64,000 nt of DNA from Clostridia bacterium. GTDB taxonomy: Bacteria > Bacillota > Clostridia > Oscillospirales > CAG-272. Below the pieces are notes generated by a model that worked only from the letters and a program-made list of their open reading frames with translations, searched no databases and was not told where the DNA came from. The DNA is taken from assembly GCA_017407835.1 (NCBI GenBank), contig JAFQVV010000041.1, positions 56,607 through 120,606 on the forward strand, written 5' to 3'. The translations under genes and the position numbers were made by a program. Numbering within the stretch: the stretch's first letter is position 1; every line of letters begins with the position of its first letter. Shown piece after piece: positions 1 through 9,082 of this stretch.

Positions 1-2
1 GC

Positions 3-173
3 TTGCTCTGCGCGATAAGCTCTTGGAGTCTCGACCGCCCCGTCCTCACCGACACTCTCCTTCCCCTGCTCAATGCCCGAGGTCTGCGCTGCCGGCTGTC
101 CATGGACGAGCCCCATCTTTTGGTGCAGGCGCGGAAATCTTCCCCCAAAGGAGCCGAATATGACCGAAGCTGA
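3..173 (+). CDS. 3' end of an unidentified upstream gene (partial)
   Basis: An open frame enters from the left edge and stops with TGA at 171-173, 14 bases inside the following helicase gene. Its codons mostly end in G or C like the resident genes, and the last 40 residues look like a normal protein end (a helical, leucine-rich stretch, then a polar tail). The family cannot be named from so short a piece. Lhr-like helicases of the BrxHI type are often preceded by a P-loop ATPase gene of the BrxD type, so that is a guess for the missing part. A second frame is also open over the first half, so the reading frame itself is uncertain. Confidence 0.35.
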   Translation: MLCAISSWSLDRPVLTDTLLPLLNARGLRCRLSMDEPHLLVQARKSSPKGAEYDRS

Positions 174-2391
174 TCGCATTTTTTCCCGTTTCCCGCCCTT
201 CATTCAGGAATACATCTACAGCCACGGCTGGGAAAATCTCCGTGCCGTGCAGATGGCGGCCGCCCAGACGCTCTTGGAGACCGACCGCCACCTGCTGCTC
301 ACCTCATCCACCGCGTCGGGCAAAACTGAAGCGGCCTTTTTCCCAATCCTCACCCAGCTGACCGAGCAGCCCGCCGGCAGCGTAGGCGTGCTCTACATTG
401 CCCCCCTCAAGAGCCTGATCAACGACCAGTTCTCCCGCATCGAGGATCTGCTGGATGCCAGCCACATTCCCGTCACCCATTGGCACGGAGACGTAGCCCA
501 ATCCCACAAGCGCAAGCTGCTGGAGAACCCCCGTGGCATCCTCCAGATCACACCCGAGTCACTGGAATCCATGCTCATCAATCGGGCAAACGATATTGTG
601 CGGCTCTTCTGGGATCTGCGCTTCATCATCATCGACGAGGTGCACACCCTCACCGGCACCGACCGAGGAAATCAGATCCTCTGCCAACTTGCCCGGCTTG
701 GGCGGGCCATCGGACGCCACCCACGTCGCGTCGGGCTGTCGGCGACCATCGGCGATCCGTCGATCGCGGCGGCGTGGCTGTCAGGGGGAACCGATGCTGC
801 GGTGGACATCCCCGCCTTCCCCCCCGAAAAGCTTCGCTGGCGGCTGGGGATGGAGCATTTCTACATCCAGAACCCCCGTTTCCTGCAGGCAGGCGAGGAT
901 GCTCCCCGGGAGGATCCCTCTCCCCTGGCTTCCCTTGATGCGGGCTACGAGTATATGTACGACTGCGTGCGGGACAAAAAATCGTTGGTTTTCTCCAACT
1001 CCCGCGAGGCCACCGAATACCTCACCGCCACCTTCCGGCAGATCGCCGACCGTCGGGGGGATCCCGACATTTTCCTCATCCACCACGGCAACCTCTCGGC
1101 CTCCATCCGGGAGGAAGCCGAGCTGAAGATGAAGGACGAAGACTTCCACGCCGTCACCTGCGCCACCGTCACCATGGAGCTTGGCATCGACATCGGGCGG
1201 CTGGAGCGGATCCTGCAGAACGGCTCTCCCAACTCGGTTTCTTCCTTCCTGCAGCGGCTGGGCCGCTCGGGACGTCGGGGACAGCCCCCCGAGATGATGA
1301 TGGTATTCCGCGAGGAAAATCCACTGCCCAATACTCCCCTGCCCCAGCTGATTCCATGGGAACTGATCCGCGCCATCGCCATTGTCCAGCTCTACATTGA
1401 GGAGCGCTTCATCGAGCCGCCCACCGTTCGTCGTCTGCCCTTCTCTCTGGCTTTCCAGCAGACGCTGAGTGTCTCTGCCGCCTCGGGCGGACTGACGCCC
1501 CGTGCTCTGGCCGAGCGGGTGCTGGCGTTGCCTCCCTTCGCCGAGATGCCCAAAGAGGACTACCGCACTCTGCTGCTGGCCATGGTGCAGAACGAATTTC
1601 TGCAGTTCACCGACGAGCGGGAGCTGATCGTAGGGCTGGCGGGAGAGCGGCTGCTCAACAGCTTCAAATTCTACGCCGTCTTCAAGGACAGCGAGGATTT
1701 CACCGTCCGCTGTGAGTCGGACGAGATCGGCACCATCACCACCCCGCCCCCTGTGGGCGACCGTTTTGCCCTGGCAGGTCGGGTGTGGGAAGTCACCGAG
1801 CTGGACATCCCCCGCAAGCTGATCTACGTCAAGCAGGTGCCCGGGAAGATGGAAATCTCCTGGCCGGGTGACTACGGCGAGATCCACACACGCATTCTGC
1901 AGCGGATGCGGCAGGTGCTGGCCGAGGACACCGTCTATCCCTATCTCAAGGAGAACGCCCGCCAGCGGCTGGAAGTTGCCCGCCGCCTGGCCGCCAACAC
2001 AGGGATGCTTCGCCATTCGATGGTGCATTTGGGTGGCTATACTTGGTGCCTTTTCCCCTGGCTCGGGACTCGCTCCTTCCGCACCCTGCGGAAGTACATC
2101 ACCGCCCACGCCAAGGAGTTCCGCATCTCGGGGATCGAGTTTGAGGGCTGCTGCTATATGACCTTCAAAATGGAGATGCCAAGTGATTATGACTTCATCT
2201 CCTCTCTCTGCCGCCGAGTGGATGCCGAGGGAATCGACACCGAAGCCCTCGCCGCCATGGGGGATGCGCCTGTGTTTGAGAAGTACGACAGTTTTGTTCC
2301 CGAAGCTCTGCTTCGCCGCGCCTATGCGGCAGACAAGCTGCGCACCGACGAAGCAGAAGCTCGCCTGCGGGAAATTTTGGCCGAATATTGA
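160..2391 (+). CDS. DEAD/DEAH-box helicase, Lhr/BrxHI-like
   Basis: Predicted ATP-dependent superfamily 2 helicase of 743 residues. The start at 160 is chosen because AAAGGAG lies just upstream; an in-frame ATG at 73 has no ribosome-binding site. Motifs in order are Walker A TASGKT near residue 51, DEVH at 159-162, SAT at 194-196, and motif VI QRLGRSGRR near 365-373. The C-terminal half carries the extra region typical of Lhr-like helicases. The protein is about half the size of full-length Lhr. Helicases of this shape occur in BREX type 2 (BrxHI) and related defence loci next to a small ATPase, and as stand-alone repair helicases. Only the end of one upstream gene is visible, so a defence role is inference. 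Confidence 0.85.
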   Translation: MTEADRIFSRFPPFIQEYIYSHGWENLRAVQMAAAQTLLETDRHLLLTSSTASGKTEAAFFPILTQLTEQPAGSVGVLYIAPLKSLINDQFSRIEDLLDASHIPVTHWHGDVAQSHKRKLLENPRGILQITPESLESMLINRANDIVRLFWDLRFIIIDEVHTLTGTDRGNQILCQLARLGRAIGRHPRRVGLSATIGDPSIAAAWLSGGTDAAVDIPAFPPEKLRWRLGMEHFYIQNPRFLQAGEDAPREDPSPLASLDAGYEYMYDCVRDKKSLVFSNSREATEYLTATFRQIADRRGDPDIFLIHHGNLSASIREEAELKMKDEDFHAVTCATVTMELGIDIGRLERILQNGSPNSVSSFLQRLGRSGRRGQPPEMMMVFREENPLPNTPLPQLIPWELIRAIAIVQLYIEERFIEPPTVRRLPFSLAFQQTLSVSAASGGLTPRALAERVLALPPFAEMPKEDYRTLLLAMVQNEFLQFTDERELIVGLAGERLLNSFKFYAVFKDSEDFTVRCESDEIGTITTPPPVGDRFALAGRVWEVTELDIPRKLIYVKQVPGKMEISWPGDYGEIHTRILQRMRQVLAEDTVYPYLKENARQRLEVARRLAANTGMLRHSMVHLGGYTWCLFPWLGTRSFRTLRKYITAHAKEFRISGIEFEGCCYMTFKMEMPSDYDFISSLCRRVDAEGIDTEALAAMGDAPVFEKYDSFVPEALLRRAYAADKLRTDEAEARLREILAEY

Positions 2392-2433
2392 AAACATGGG
2401 AGCCGTGCAGATATGCACGGCTCCCATGTTTTT
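2391..2433 (+). terminator. Strong bidirectional terminator after the helicase
   Basis: A perfect inverted repeat with arms 2391-2409 and 2414-2432, a four-base loop and a T run on the right (A run on the left). It begins at the helicase stop codon. Its core GCCGTGCA/TGCACGGC is shared with the terminator near 31400. Confidence 0.9.
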
Positions 2434-2485
2434 GCAAAAAATCCCCATTTTGTTCATAAAATTCTGTACAAAGCGTGTGACAGTA

Positions 2486-2494
2486 TGCTATAAT
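2486..2494 (+). promoter_or_regulatory. Extended -10 promoter for the ABC permease operon
   Basis: TGCTATAAT (TG at 2486-2487, TATAAT at 2489-2494) is a consensus extended -10 element about 60 bases before the permease start. No good -35 hexamer is visible, which is acceptable for an extended -10 promoter. Confidence 0.6.
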
Positions 2495-2555
2495 AATTTT
2501 ATACACTGCGGATATCTTCTGTAAAGTTATCGCAAAATCACCGACGGAGGATCGA

Positions 2556-4868
2556 ATGGAAGAACTTTGGATCAAAATCAAACGCAACCTCGCACGTTCC
2601 TATAAAAGCATCCGCTTCAACTGGAAACAATATGTCAGTTTTTTTGCGGCCATTTTTCTGATGCAGAGTTTTTTCTGGCTTCTGATGCTGACGCTCGACG
2701 CGCAGACTGCCCAGCTGCGCAAAAACGCCGAGGAAAACTATGATTATCACATTTCGGTCGGCAATCTGACGCAGGATGAAGCAATTCGTCTGCAAAACGG
2801 ATCCTTCGCAGTCTTTCTGTCGGACAAAACCTACGAAATTCTCCGCGTCAACGAGCGTCAGGATGCATACGGTCACATCACCTATACCCTCTACATTGAG
2901 CTGATGGGAGATGAGCCCGAGCAAAATCTGCGTCTGTTCGAGCGTAAATATCTCAACCCTATTGTCAACGCCTCGGCACGCGCCTCTGCAATCATCGTTG
3001 ATTACTCGCCGCTGATCACCCTCACAGAGGATATCGCCGCCCTTCGCCCCACCTATTACAGCATTCTCGCGGTGTTCACCCTGGTCTCGGTTCTTGTGTT
3101 GATGCTGCTTTACAATATCCGCATCAATCACTTCAAATTCATGTACGGTATCTATATGGCCTTCGGTGCTGATTACAAAAAACTTCTCTACACCGCGGCA
3201 TGGGAACTGATCACCGTCTCGCTGATGACACTTGCTCCCGCCCTTGTCTTTGCGGCACTCATCCGTCTCGCGCTCAGCCTGACGCTGGGGGGAAGCTTCT
3301 CTGTCTCTCTGGTGAGTATCCCCATCGTTTTCCTGCTCAATCTTGCCGTAATCTTTGCCGCCGTCGCACTGCCGATGCGATGGGTGTCTGCCCGCCGCCC
3401 GGTTGCTCTTCTTTCAGCCGAGGACAACGCCAATCTCGTCTCCTCCCCCCGTCGATCCTTCGATTTGTTCGGAAAACGCTTCCCCCGTCACTATGTGCAA
3501 ACCTCGATTTGGCGATACCGAACCTATTATCTGCGGCTGCTGCTCTCCTCGGTCATCTTCGCCGCGCTCAGTATCTCGGTGCTCTATATCGGCTCGATGT
3601 ATACAGACAACCGAGATGCACCTACCGTTCCCTACACCATCACCGCACAGGACAACGAGGAAGGGATTGATCCCCTCTTTGCCGATGCCATCGCCGATAT
3701 TGAGGGCGTTGAGCGCATTGAATACACCTACAATCTCGAAGGACTACCCGCTTATTCCGATCATTTGCTGATGCCCAGCAATCGCGTAAAAACAAATGCA
3801 TTCCCCTACTATGTGGTCAGCCGCGTGCAGGGACTTCGGGCTGAACCGGTTGTCCTCGAAGGGTTCCGCGCCATCAACCATGCCGCATATTTCCCCATCA
3901 ACGAAAACACCATTGCCTCTCTTGAACAACAGGACGCCGCCGATGAAAATATGACCATCGAAGGAGATCTTCGATCCGTACTCACCACACCGGGCACTGT
4001 TGTAGTCAGCGATTCAATTTACAACAGCACATGCTTCACACTCAAACCCGGAGACAAAATTCAACTTGCACAGTATGTCAAATACGCCAGAGCAATTGAT
4101 CAAACCTCCAGTGAGAAAAATCTGCTGCGGCAGCAGCTTCTTCGGTATGTTTTCGATTATGTGGAGCTGACCGTGGGTGCAGTCATACACGGTATGCCGA
4201 CCGACCGCAACATTATGCTGGGCTTATCCGATGCCGACTGCGTATCCATCCTCGGCATCTCCCCCGTGATTACGGAACTTTCCGTTGTCACCGATCCTGC
4301 ACTGAGTGAAGCCGAGCAGGAGGCACTCCGCGCAAATATCGATGATTTCATGTATGTTTACAGCGATTATGTCCTCCGCGAAGCGGGGGTGTACGAAGAT
4401 GCTGAAATTACCCACCGCATGGGCATTGAGCAGCTTCTGACCATTGTCGCGGCCATGATTCTGATTTTCTTCCCCCTTGTCTGCTTCTTCTCTCAGCTGC
4501 TCTTCTACTTCAAGCGAAACAAAGAATTTGCCATCCTTCTGGCACTCGGTGCCGTTGACGCCGAAATTTGCCGTGCACACCGCATTGAGGGAATTATGCT
4601 CTCCCTGCTCAACTTCATCTTGACGCTGGGCATGAGCTTTTCGCTCAATTGGATTGTTTTTTCGGCAGTCAACACATGGCTGCCATCTTACGGCATATTG
4701 GAGACAACCGTGCGCTATCAATACGGCATCTCCCCGCTCATGCTGGTGATTTGTCTTGTCATCTCCCTGCTCTGCGGCTTCCTCTCCTGTGAGATTCCCT
4801 ACCATCAGTTCATCTCCCGTCAAAAAAAGCTTGCCGCTGCCGCCGATGCGCTGGACGACGCGCATTAA
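2556..4868 (+). CDS. ABC transporter permease, FtsX/MacB-type
   Basis: Membrane subunit of 770 residues for the ATPase that follows. It starts after GGAGG. The architecture is that of large FtsX-domain permeases: one N-terminal membrane helix (about residues 25-45), a short external segment, a three-helix block (about 175-280), another helix near 320-340, a large external domain (about 345-615) and a final three-helix block (about 620-750). Such permeases pair with LolD/MacB-like ATPases and move peptides or lipoproteins, or act with two-component systems in antimicrobial-peptide resistance. No sensor kinase is adjacent, so the substrate is unknown. The stop lies 22 bases before the ATPase start. 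Confidence 0.88.
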   Translation: MEELWIKIKRNLARSYKSIRFNWKQYVSFFAAIFLMQSFFWLLMLTLDAQTAQLRKNAEENYDYHISVGNLTQDEAIRLQNGSFAVFLSDKTYEILRVNERQDAYGHITYTLYIELMGDEPEQNLRLFERKYLNPIVNASARASAIIVDYSPLITLTEDIAALRPTYYSILAVFTLVSVLVLMLLYNIRINHFKFMYGIYMAFGADYKKLLYTAAWELITVSLMTLAPALVFAALIRLALSLTLGGSFSVSLVSIPIVFLLNLAVIFAAVALPMRWVSARRPVALLSAEDNANLVSSPRRSFDLFGKRFPRHYVQTSIWRYRTYYLRLLLSSVIFAALSISVLYIGSMYTDNRDAPTVPYTITAQDNEEGIDPLFADAIADIEGVERIEYTYNLEGLPAYSDHLLMPSNRVKTNAFPYYVVSRVQGLRAEPVVLEGFRAINHAAYFPINENTIASLEQQDAADENMTIEGDLRSVLTTPGTVVVSDSIYNSTCFTLKPGDKIQLAQYVKYARAIDQTSSEKNLLRQQLLRYVFDYVELTVGAVIHGMPTDRNIMLGLSDADCVSILGISPVITELSVVTDPALSEAEQEALRANIDDFMYVYSDYVLREAGVYEDAEITHRMGIEQLLTIVAAMILIFFPLVCFFSQLLFYFKRNKEFAILLALGAVDAEICRAHRIEGIMLSLLNFILTLGMSFSLNWIVFSAVNTWLPSYGILETTVRYQYGISPLMLVICLVISLLCGFLSCEIPYHQFISRQKKLAAAADALDDAH

Positions 4869-4890
4869 CGCGCCAAAGAAAGGACAATTT

Positions 4891-5583
4891 ATGGAAAACA
4901 ACCGCATTATTCTCGAAGCGCAAAGCGTCATCAAACAATACACCCAATACGACGCAGTTGTGACTGCCGTTAACCGCGCCTGCATCAAAGTTGTGGAGGG
5001 TGAATTCGTTGCCATCATCGGCTCTTCCGGTTCGGGCAAAAGCACCTTTCTTCACCTGTGCGCAGGTATGGATCGCCCCAACGCAGGCTCGATCTACATC
5101 AGAGGAAACAACATCACCGCCATGCCCGCCGATGTCCTCAGCCGATTCCGCGGCAACTACATGGGCATGATCTTCCAAAATCACAACCTCATCCCCCAGT
5201 TCACAGCCCTGGAGAACATTCTGATTCCCACCACCATGTGCAACAAGCCCGACTTCTCCTATGAGGAGCACCTGAAGCGGCTGATCAAAACCCTCGGTCT
5301 TGAGGATCGCCTGCACCACCTCCCCTCCGAGCTCTCAGGCGGTCAGCAGCAGCGCGTGGCCATTGCCCGTGCGCTGATCAATATGCCGCAGGTAGTTTTT
5401 GCCGATGAGCCGACGGGCAATCTCGACCGCGCCAATGCGGACGAAGTGCTGGAGCTGCTGCTGGAGATCAAAGCCCAGATCGGGCAGACATTGGTGATGG
5501 TCACCCACGATATGAAGATCGCAGAGCGCGCCGACCGCATCTACCGCATGGACAACGGCGAGCTCTTCCCGGTGATCCGGTAA
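4891..5583 (+). CDS. ABC transporter ATP-binding protein, LolD/MacB-like
   Basis: Cytoplasmic ATPase of 230 residues that energises the preceding FtsX-type permease. The ATG at 4891 follows AAAGGA; a longer in-frame reading would overlap the permease gene and has no ribosome-binding site. Walker A is GSSGSGKST (near residue 50), the signature is LSGGQQQR, Walker B is VVFADEPTGNLD and the H-loop is VTHD. The combination ADEPTGNLD with LSGGQQQR is typical of the MacB/LolD/BceA group. All catalytic residues are present. It forms a two-gene operon with the permease and is followed by a hairpin. Confidence 0.92.
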   Translation: MENNRIILEAQSVIKQYTQYDAVVTAVNRACIKVVEGEFVAIIGSSGSGKSTFLHLCAGMDRPNAGSIYIRGNNITAMPADVLSRFRGNYMGMIFQNHNLIPQFTALENILIPTTMCNKPDFSYEEHLKRLIKTLGLEDRLHHLPSELSGGQQQRVAIARALINMPQVVFADEPTGNLDRANADEVLELLLEIKAQIGQTLVMVTHDMKIAERADRIYRMDNGELFPVIR

Positions 5584-5594
5584 AAAAGACCGCA

Positions 5595-5620
5595 GGGGAC
5601 TTTTTTGCAAAAAAGTCCCC
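5595..5620 (+). terminator. Hairpin after the ABC operon, member of a dispersed family
   Basis: A perfect inverted repeat, GGGGACTTTTTT/AAAAAAGTCCCC, with a two-base centre lies 11 bases after the ATPase stop. The following C-rich then A-rich tail (to about 5650) is shared with hairpins at 5674 (minus), 11983 and 35601. It probably acts as a terminator, although the T tract is inside the stem. Confidence 0.6.
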
Positions 5621-5673
5621 CGCACCCCCAAAAAACTGCAAAACGCCTTATTTGGAAGTTTTTGCGGGGTCTT

Positions 5674-5699
5674 GGGGGGCTTTTCTCAAAAAGCCTCCC
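5674..5699 (-). repeat. Inverted hairpin copy facing the previous one
   Basis: Read on the minus strand this is a GGGAGGCTTTTT...AAAAGCCCCC hairpin followed by an ACCCCGCAAAAACTTCC tail. It points toward the hairpin at 5595, so two family copies stand head to head and share the tail region between them. Confidence 0.55.
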
Positions 5700-5730
5700 G
5701 AGTGGGGTGCGGGGCAACGCCCCGAACAAA

Positions 5731-5760
5731 AAAGCCTGCCGGCATGCGCCGACAGGCTTT
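5731..5760 (-). terminator. Terminator of the ArsB/NhaD-type permease gene
   Basis: The stem AAAGCCTGTCGGC (minus strand) pairs with GCCGGCAGGCTTT, using one G-U pair that forms only in the minus-strand RNA, and is followed by a T run on that strand. It lies 13 bases beyond the stop codon of the permease. Confidence 0.85.
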
Positions 5761-5773
5761 TCTCTATGTTCAC

Positions 5774-7045
5774 TTAGATACCGTAAAACAGCCAAATGTA
5801 GATGTAGGCGGGGACGATGGCCGCAAGGGTAAAGGGGATACCGATGCGGAAGAAGTCGCTGTTTTTGACTTCATAGCCTTCACGGCGGAGAATGCCGATA
5901 CCGGTAATATTTGCCGAAGCACCGATGGGAGTACAGTTGCCGCCCAGGGTAGCCCCCGAGAGCAGACCAAAGTAGAGCACAGTGGGATCGACTCCCAGCT
6001 TTGCGGCAAGCCCCGCAATCACGGGAAGCATGGTCGCCACATAGGGAATGTTATCAATGAAAGCAGAGATTACCACCGATGCCCAGACGATGACGGTATA
6101 CAGCAGGAAGAGATTTCCGCCTCCCAGAGAAGCCAGCAGATTGGCCGCAGCATCGATCACGCCCTTGGCCGAGATGCCGCCGATCATGAGGAAAAGTCCC
6201 AGCAAAAGGCCGATGGTCTGGAAGTCGATCTCCTTGAGGGGAGCGACAACCGCATCCAATGTTCTCTTGCGTGCGAAGTTATAAATTAAGCCGATGACCA
6301 TCATTCCACAGCAGATCAAGCCGTTTGTAACAGCCGGCTTTTCCGAAATGAAAGATGCAGCGATAAGCAGAAAGATGGTACCGCAGAGCAAAACGGTTGG
6401 TACATAATCGGTAACCTTGGTGCGTACTGTCGCCTTCTCAATAGGCTTCTTTTCGGTGCGGAAAAGCCATGCGAGAATGATAGCCGAAAGCACGGCACCA
6501 AGCTCGACGGCAAAGAAAATGGAGGGCTTACCTCTGTACCAGAAGAAATCAAGGAAGCTCATATCGGCATACGAGCCCAGCATAATGGCGGTGGTGTCGC
6601 CCACCAGGGTTGCCGCGCCCTGCAGGTTGGAGGAAACGGCAATTCCGATAATAAAGGGGACAGGATTTGTTTTGAGCTTACGGCAGATCTCCAGCGCAAC
6701 GGGAGCGATCATCAGCACGGTCGCCACATTATCCACAAAGGCAGAAATCACGCCGGCAAACAGGGCAAGAGCCACCGCCGCGATCTGCACGGTGGGCACT
6801 TTTTCCATGATCAGATCAGCCAGGAGTGAGGGCATTTTGCTCTCAATAAAAAGAGCAACCAGCCCCATGGTTCCGGCAATCATGAGCAGGACATTGAAAT
6901 CAATGGAACCGAACACTTCCCCCAGGGCAAGCATCCCTGTCGCGATAAAAACAAGTCCGGAAGCCAGCGCGATCAAAGGGCGCCACCGGCTGAAGGTAAG
7001 CATCAATACATATGTAACAGCGAACAAAATAATGGCAAATGTCAT
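5774..7045 (-). CDS. SLC13/ArsB-NhaD family membrane permease
   Basis: Integral membrane transporter of 423 residues with about eleven hydrophobic segments and two similar halves. The glycine- and serine-rich re-entrant region GATLGGNCTPIGASANI, near the C-terminus, is typical of ion transporters of the ArsB, NhaD and SLC13 (dicarboxylate) group, and a matching GAATLVGDTTAIMLG element is in the first half. The ATG at 7045 is preferred because GGAG lies seven bases before it; an upstream TTG is too close. The gene stands alone between terminators. The substrate (arsenite, sodium/proton exchange or organic acid) cannot be decided from the sequence. Confidence 0.85.
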   Translation of the reverse strand: MTFAIILFAVTYVLMLTFSRWRPLIALASGLVFIATGMLALGEVFGSIDFNVLLMIAGTMGLVALFIESKMPSLLADLIMEKVPTVQIAAVALALFAGVISAFVDNVATVLMIAPVALEICRKLKTNPVPFIIGIAVSSNLQGAATLVGDTTAIMLGSYADMSFLDFFWYRGKPSIFFAVELGAVLSAIILAWLFRTEKKPIEKATVRTKVTDYVPTVLLCGTIFLLIAASFISEKPAVTNGLICCGMMVIGLIYNFARKRTLDAVVAPLKEIDFQTIGLLLGLFLMIGGISAKGVIDAAANLLASLGGGNLFLLYTVIVWASVVISAFIDNIPYVATMLPVIAGLAAKLGVDPTVLYFGLLSGATLGGNCTPIGASANITGIGILRREGYEVKNSDFFRIGIPFTLAAIVPAYIYIWLFYGI

Positions 7046-7093
7046 AAGCAATCTCCGGTGTCGGAAGACATCCTTTCGTCAAAATACAGGCTG

Positions 7094-7120
7094 ATCGGCA
7101 CCGCAAGAAACGGTGCCGAT
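7094..7120 (-). terminator. Hairpin between gpmI and the permease
   Basis: A perfect 10-bp stem, ATCGGCACCG/CGGTGCCGAT, with a seven-base loop lies 22 bases beyond the gpmI stop. There is no long T run, so it may be a weak terminator or an RNA-stabilising hairpin. Confidence 0.5.
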
Positions 7121-7141
7121 TGCCCCCAAAACGCAGAGAAA

Positions 7142-8794
7142 TTATTTGACCTCAATCATGGACTCGTCCCACATCTCGGGTGCGGCATAGCCCATGAGGT
7201 TGACCATGGTCGCGGCCACGTTGGAGAGGCCGTAGCTGCCCTCAGTCTTGAGGGTGTAGCGGTCAGCCGAGTAGTTGTCGTAGATGATGCAGGGAACGGG
7301 GTTGAGGGTGTGGCTGGTCTTGGCCTTGCGATTGCCCGACTTGTCAACCTTGGGCTGACCCGTCTTCTTGTCCAGCTCACACATCTCGTCGGCGTTGCCA
7401 TGGTCGGCAGTGATCAGTGCCGCGCCCTTCAGCTTATCCACAACAGCCAGAATGCGGGCGAGCTGCAGGTCAAGCGCTTCCACCGAGCAGCGGGTAGCGG
7501 CGAGCGAGCCGGTGTGGCCGACCATATCACCGTTGGGGAAGTTGACGCGGAGGTAGCGGTACTTGCCGCTCTCCAGGCACTCAATAAGCTTGTCGGTGAT
7601 CTCGGCACACTTCATCCAGGGGCGCTGTTCAAAGGGAATCACATCGGAGGGAACCTCGATATAGGTTTCCAGCTCCTCGGAGAACTTGCCCGACTTGTTG
7701 CCGTTCCAGAAATAGGTCACGTGGCCGTACTTCTGCGTCTCGGAGATGGCCAGCTGGCTCACACCGGTGTTGGCAAGATACTCACCCATGGTGTTGGTGA
7801 TTTCGGGAGGATTAACGAGGTAGCGAGAAGGAATATGCAGGTCGCCGTCATACTCCAGCATACCCGCATACACCACCTTGGGATAGCGAACACGATCAAA
7901 CTTGGTGAACTCAGCGTCATCAAATGCCTTGGAGATCTCGATGGAGCGGTCGCCGCGGAAGTTGTAGAAGATGAAGCTGTCACCATCTTCGACGGTGCCG
8001 ACGGGCTTACCATCCTCAGCGATAACAAAGGGAGGCAGATCCTGGTCGATAACACCGGTCTCGGCGCGGTAGGTATTGATGGCATCGGCAGCGCAGGCAA
8101 ACTGTCTGCCCTCACCCAGAACGTGCGTTTTCCAACCCAGCTCGACCATGCTCCAATCGGCCTCATAGCGGTCCATCGTGATCTTCATGCGGCCGCCGCC
8201 CGACGCGATCTTGATATCAAAGCTGCCGTCACGCAGCTCGGAGAGGAATGCCTCAAAGGGCTCTACATAATCAAGTGCCGAGGTCTCGCCCACATCGCGG
8301 CCGTCCAGCAGAATGTGCACACGAACCTTCGCCACGCCCTCTGCCTTTGCCTGACGCAGCATAGCCTTAAGGTGATCCAGATGGGAGTGAACATTACCGT
8401 CCGAGAACAGACCGAGGAAATGGAGAGTGGAACCGTTCGCCTTGACATTGGCAATCAGCGTTTGCCAAGTTTCCGACGCGAACATCTTGCCGCTTTCAAT
8501 CGACTGGGTGACCAGCTTAGCACCTTGAGCAAAGACCTGGCCTGCACCCAAGGCATTATGGCCAACCTCGGAGTTGCCCATATCATCATCGGAGGGCAGA
8601 CCGACAGCGGTGCCGTGTGCCTTCAGCGTAACCATGGGATAATCCTTCATCAGACGGTCAAGCGTGGGGGTGTATGCCTCGGTCACCGCGTTGCCCGCAC
8701 CTGCGGGAGCGATGCCGATGCCGTCCATGACGATGGTCAGGACAGGCCCCTCAATGCCCGAAAACGAAGGAAGGGTGTTGAGTTTGTTGTTCAT
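7142..8794 (-). CDS. gpmI: 2,3-bisphosphoglycerate-independent phosphoglycerate mutase
   Basis: Interconverts 3-phosphoglycerate and 2-phosphoglycerate in glycolysis, using two manganese ions and a phosphoserine. The protein has 550 residues, somewhat longer than the usual 510. The metal-binding start VMDGIG (Asp24), the catalytic serine motif DDDMGNSEVGHNALGAG (Ser75), HILLDGRDV and the late ITADHGNADEM metal site are all present. The start follows GGAGG. It is a single gene with its own promoter on the minus strand, downstream of no other glycolytic gene. Assignment is secure. Confidence 0.96.
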   Translation of the reverse strand: MNNKLNTLPSFSGIEGPVLTIVMDGIGIAPAGAGNAVTEAYTPTLDRLMKDYPMVTLKAHGTAVGLPSDDDMGNSEVGHNALGAGQVFAQGAKLVTQSIESGKMFASETWQTLIANVKANGSTLHFLGLFSDGNVHSHLDHLKAMLRQAKAEGVAKVRVHILLDGRDVGETSALDYVEPFEAFLSELRDGSFDIKIASGGGRMKITMDRYEADWSMVELGWKTHVLGEGRQFACAADAINTYRAETGVIDQDLPPFVIAEDGKPVGTVEDGDSFIFYNFRGDRSIEISKAFDDAEFTKFDRVRYPKVVYAGMLEYDGDLHIPSRYLVNPPEITNTMGEYLANTGVSQLAISETQKYGHVTYFWNGNKSGKFSEELETYIEVPSDVIPFEQRPWMKCAEITDKLIECLESGKYRYLRVNFPNGDMVGHTGSLAATRCSVEALDLQLARILAVVDKLKGAALITADHGNADEMCELDKKTGQPKVDKSGNRKAKTSHTLNPVPCIIYDNYSADRYTLKTEGSYGLSNVAATMVNLMGYAAPEMWDESMIEVK

Positions 8795-8842
8795 AAAAGT
8801 AGATCCTCCGAAAATTTTGTCATTTTTTCATATACCTATAAT

Positions 8843-8870
8843 AGTATACCCATTTTTTGAAAATAATCAA
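8843..8870 (-). promoter_or_regulatory. Sigma-A promoter of gpmI
   Basis: On the minus strand TTGATT (8865-8870) and TATACT (8843-8848) are separated by 16 bases, about 50 bases before the gpmI start. Confidence 0.75.
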
Positions 8871-9018
8871 GAGGGAAAACGCAACTTTGTGAAATTTTAA
8901 CATTCATTTTTTGCGGCGCAGAAAAACGCAGTTGTTTTATTTTTCTGTTTAGGAATTTTTTGTTTGTCGTTCCGGTTAATCAGCGGTAAAATAATTCCGA
9001 CAACGGAACAAATTTCGC

Positions 9019-9047
9019 TTGACATTCCCAATATATCATGATATAAT
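9019..9047 (+). promoter_or_regulatory. Perfect consensus sigma-A promoter for radC-uvrB
   Basis: TTGACA (9019-9024), a 17-base spacer and TATAAT (9042-9047) match the housekeeping consensus exactly. The radC start is 36 bases further on. No SOS-box-like palindrome was noticed around it. Confidence 0.92.
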
Positions 9048-9082
9048 AAAGAGAAGATTTCCTCAGCGAAAGGAGGCCGAAA

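Noticed and set aside
781..2457. Long minus-strand open frame opposite the helicase
   Set aside because: It is antisense to a gene with full helicase motifs. Its translation is low in domain character, and GC-rich genes of this organism commonly leave such frames open.
5605..5832. Short plus-strand open frames across the hairpin region after the ABC operon
   Set aside because: They run through three stem-loops and into antisense of the permease gene; translation is repetitive and without a ribosome-binding site.
7058..8860. 600-codon plus-strand open frame opposite gpmI
   Set aside because: gpmI on the other strand is certain. The antisense product has no motif and no ribosome-binding site, and it spans the gpmI promoter and terminator.
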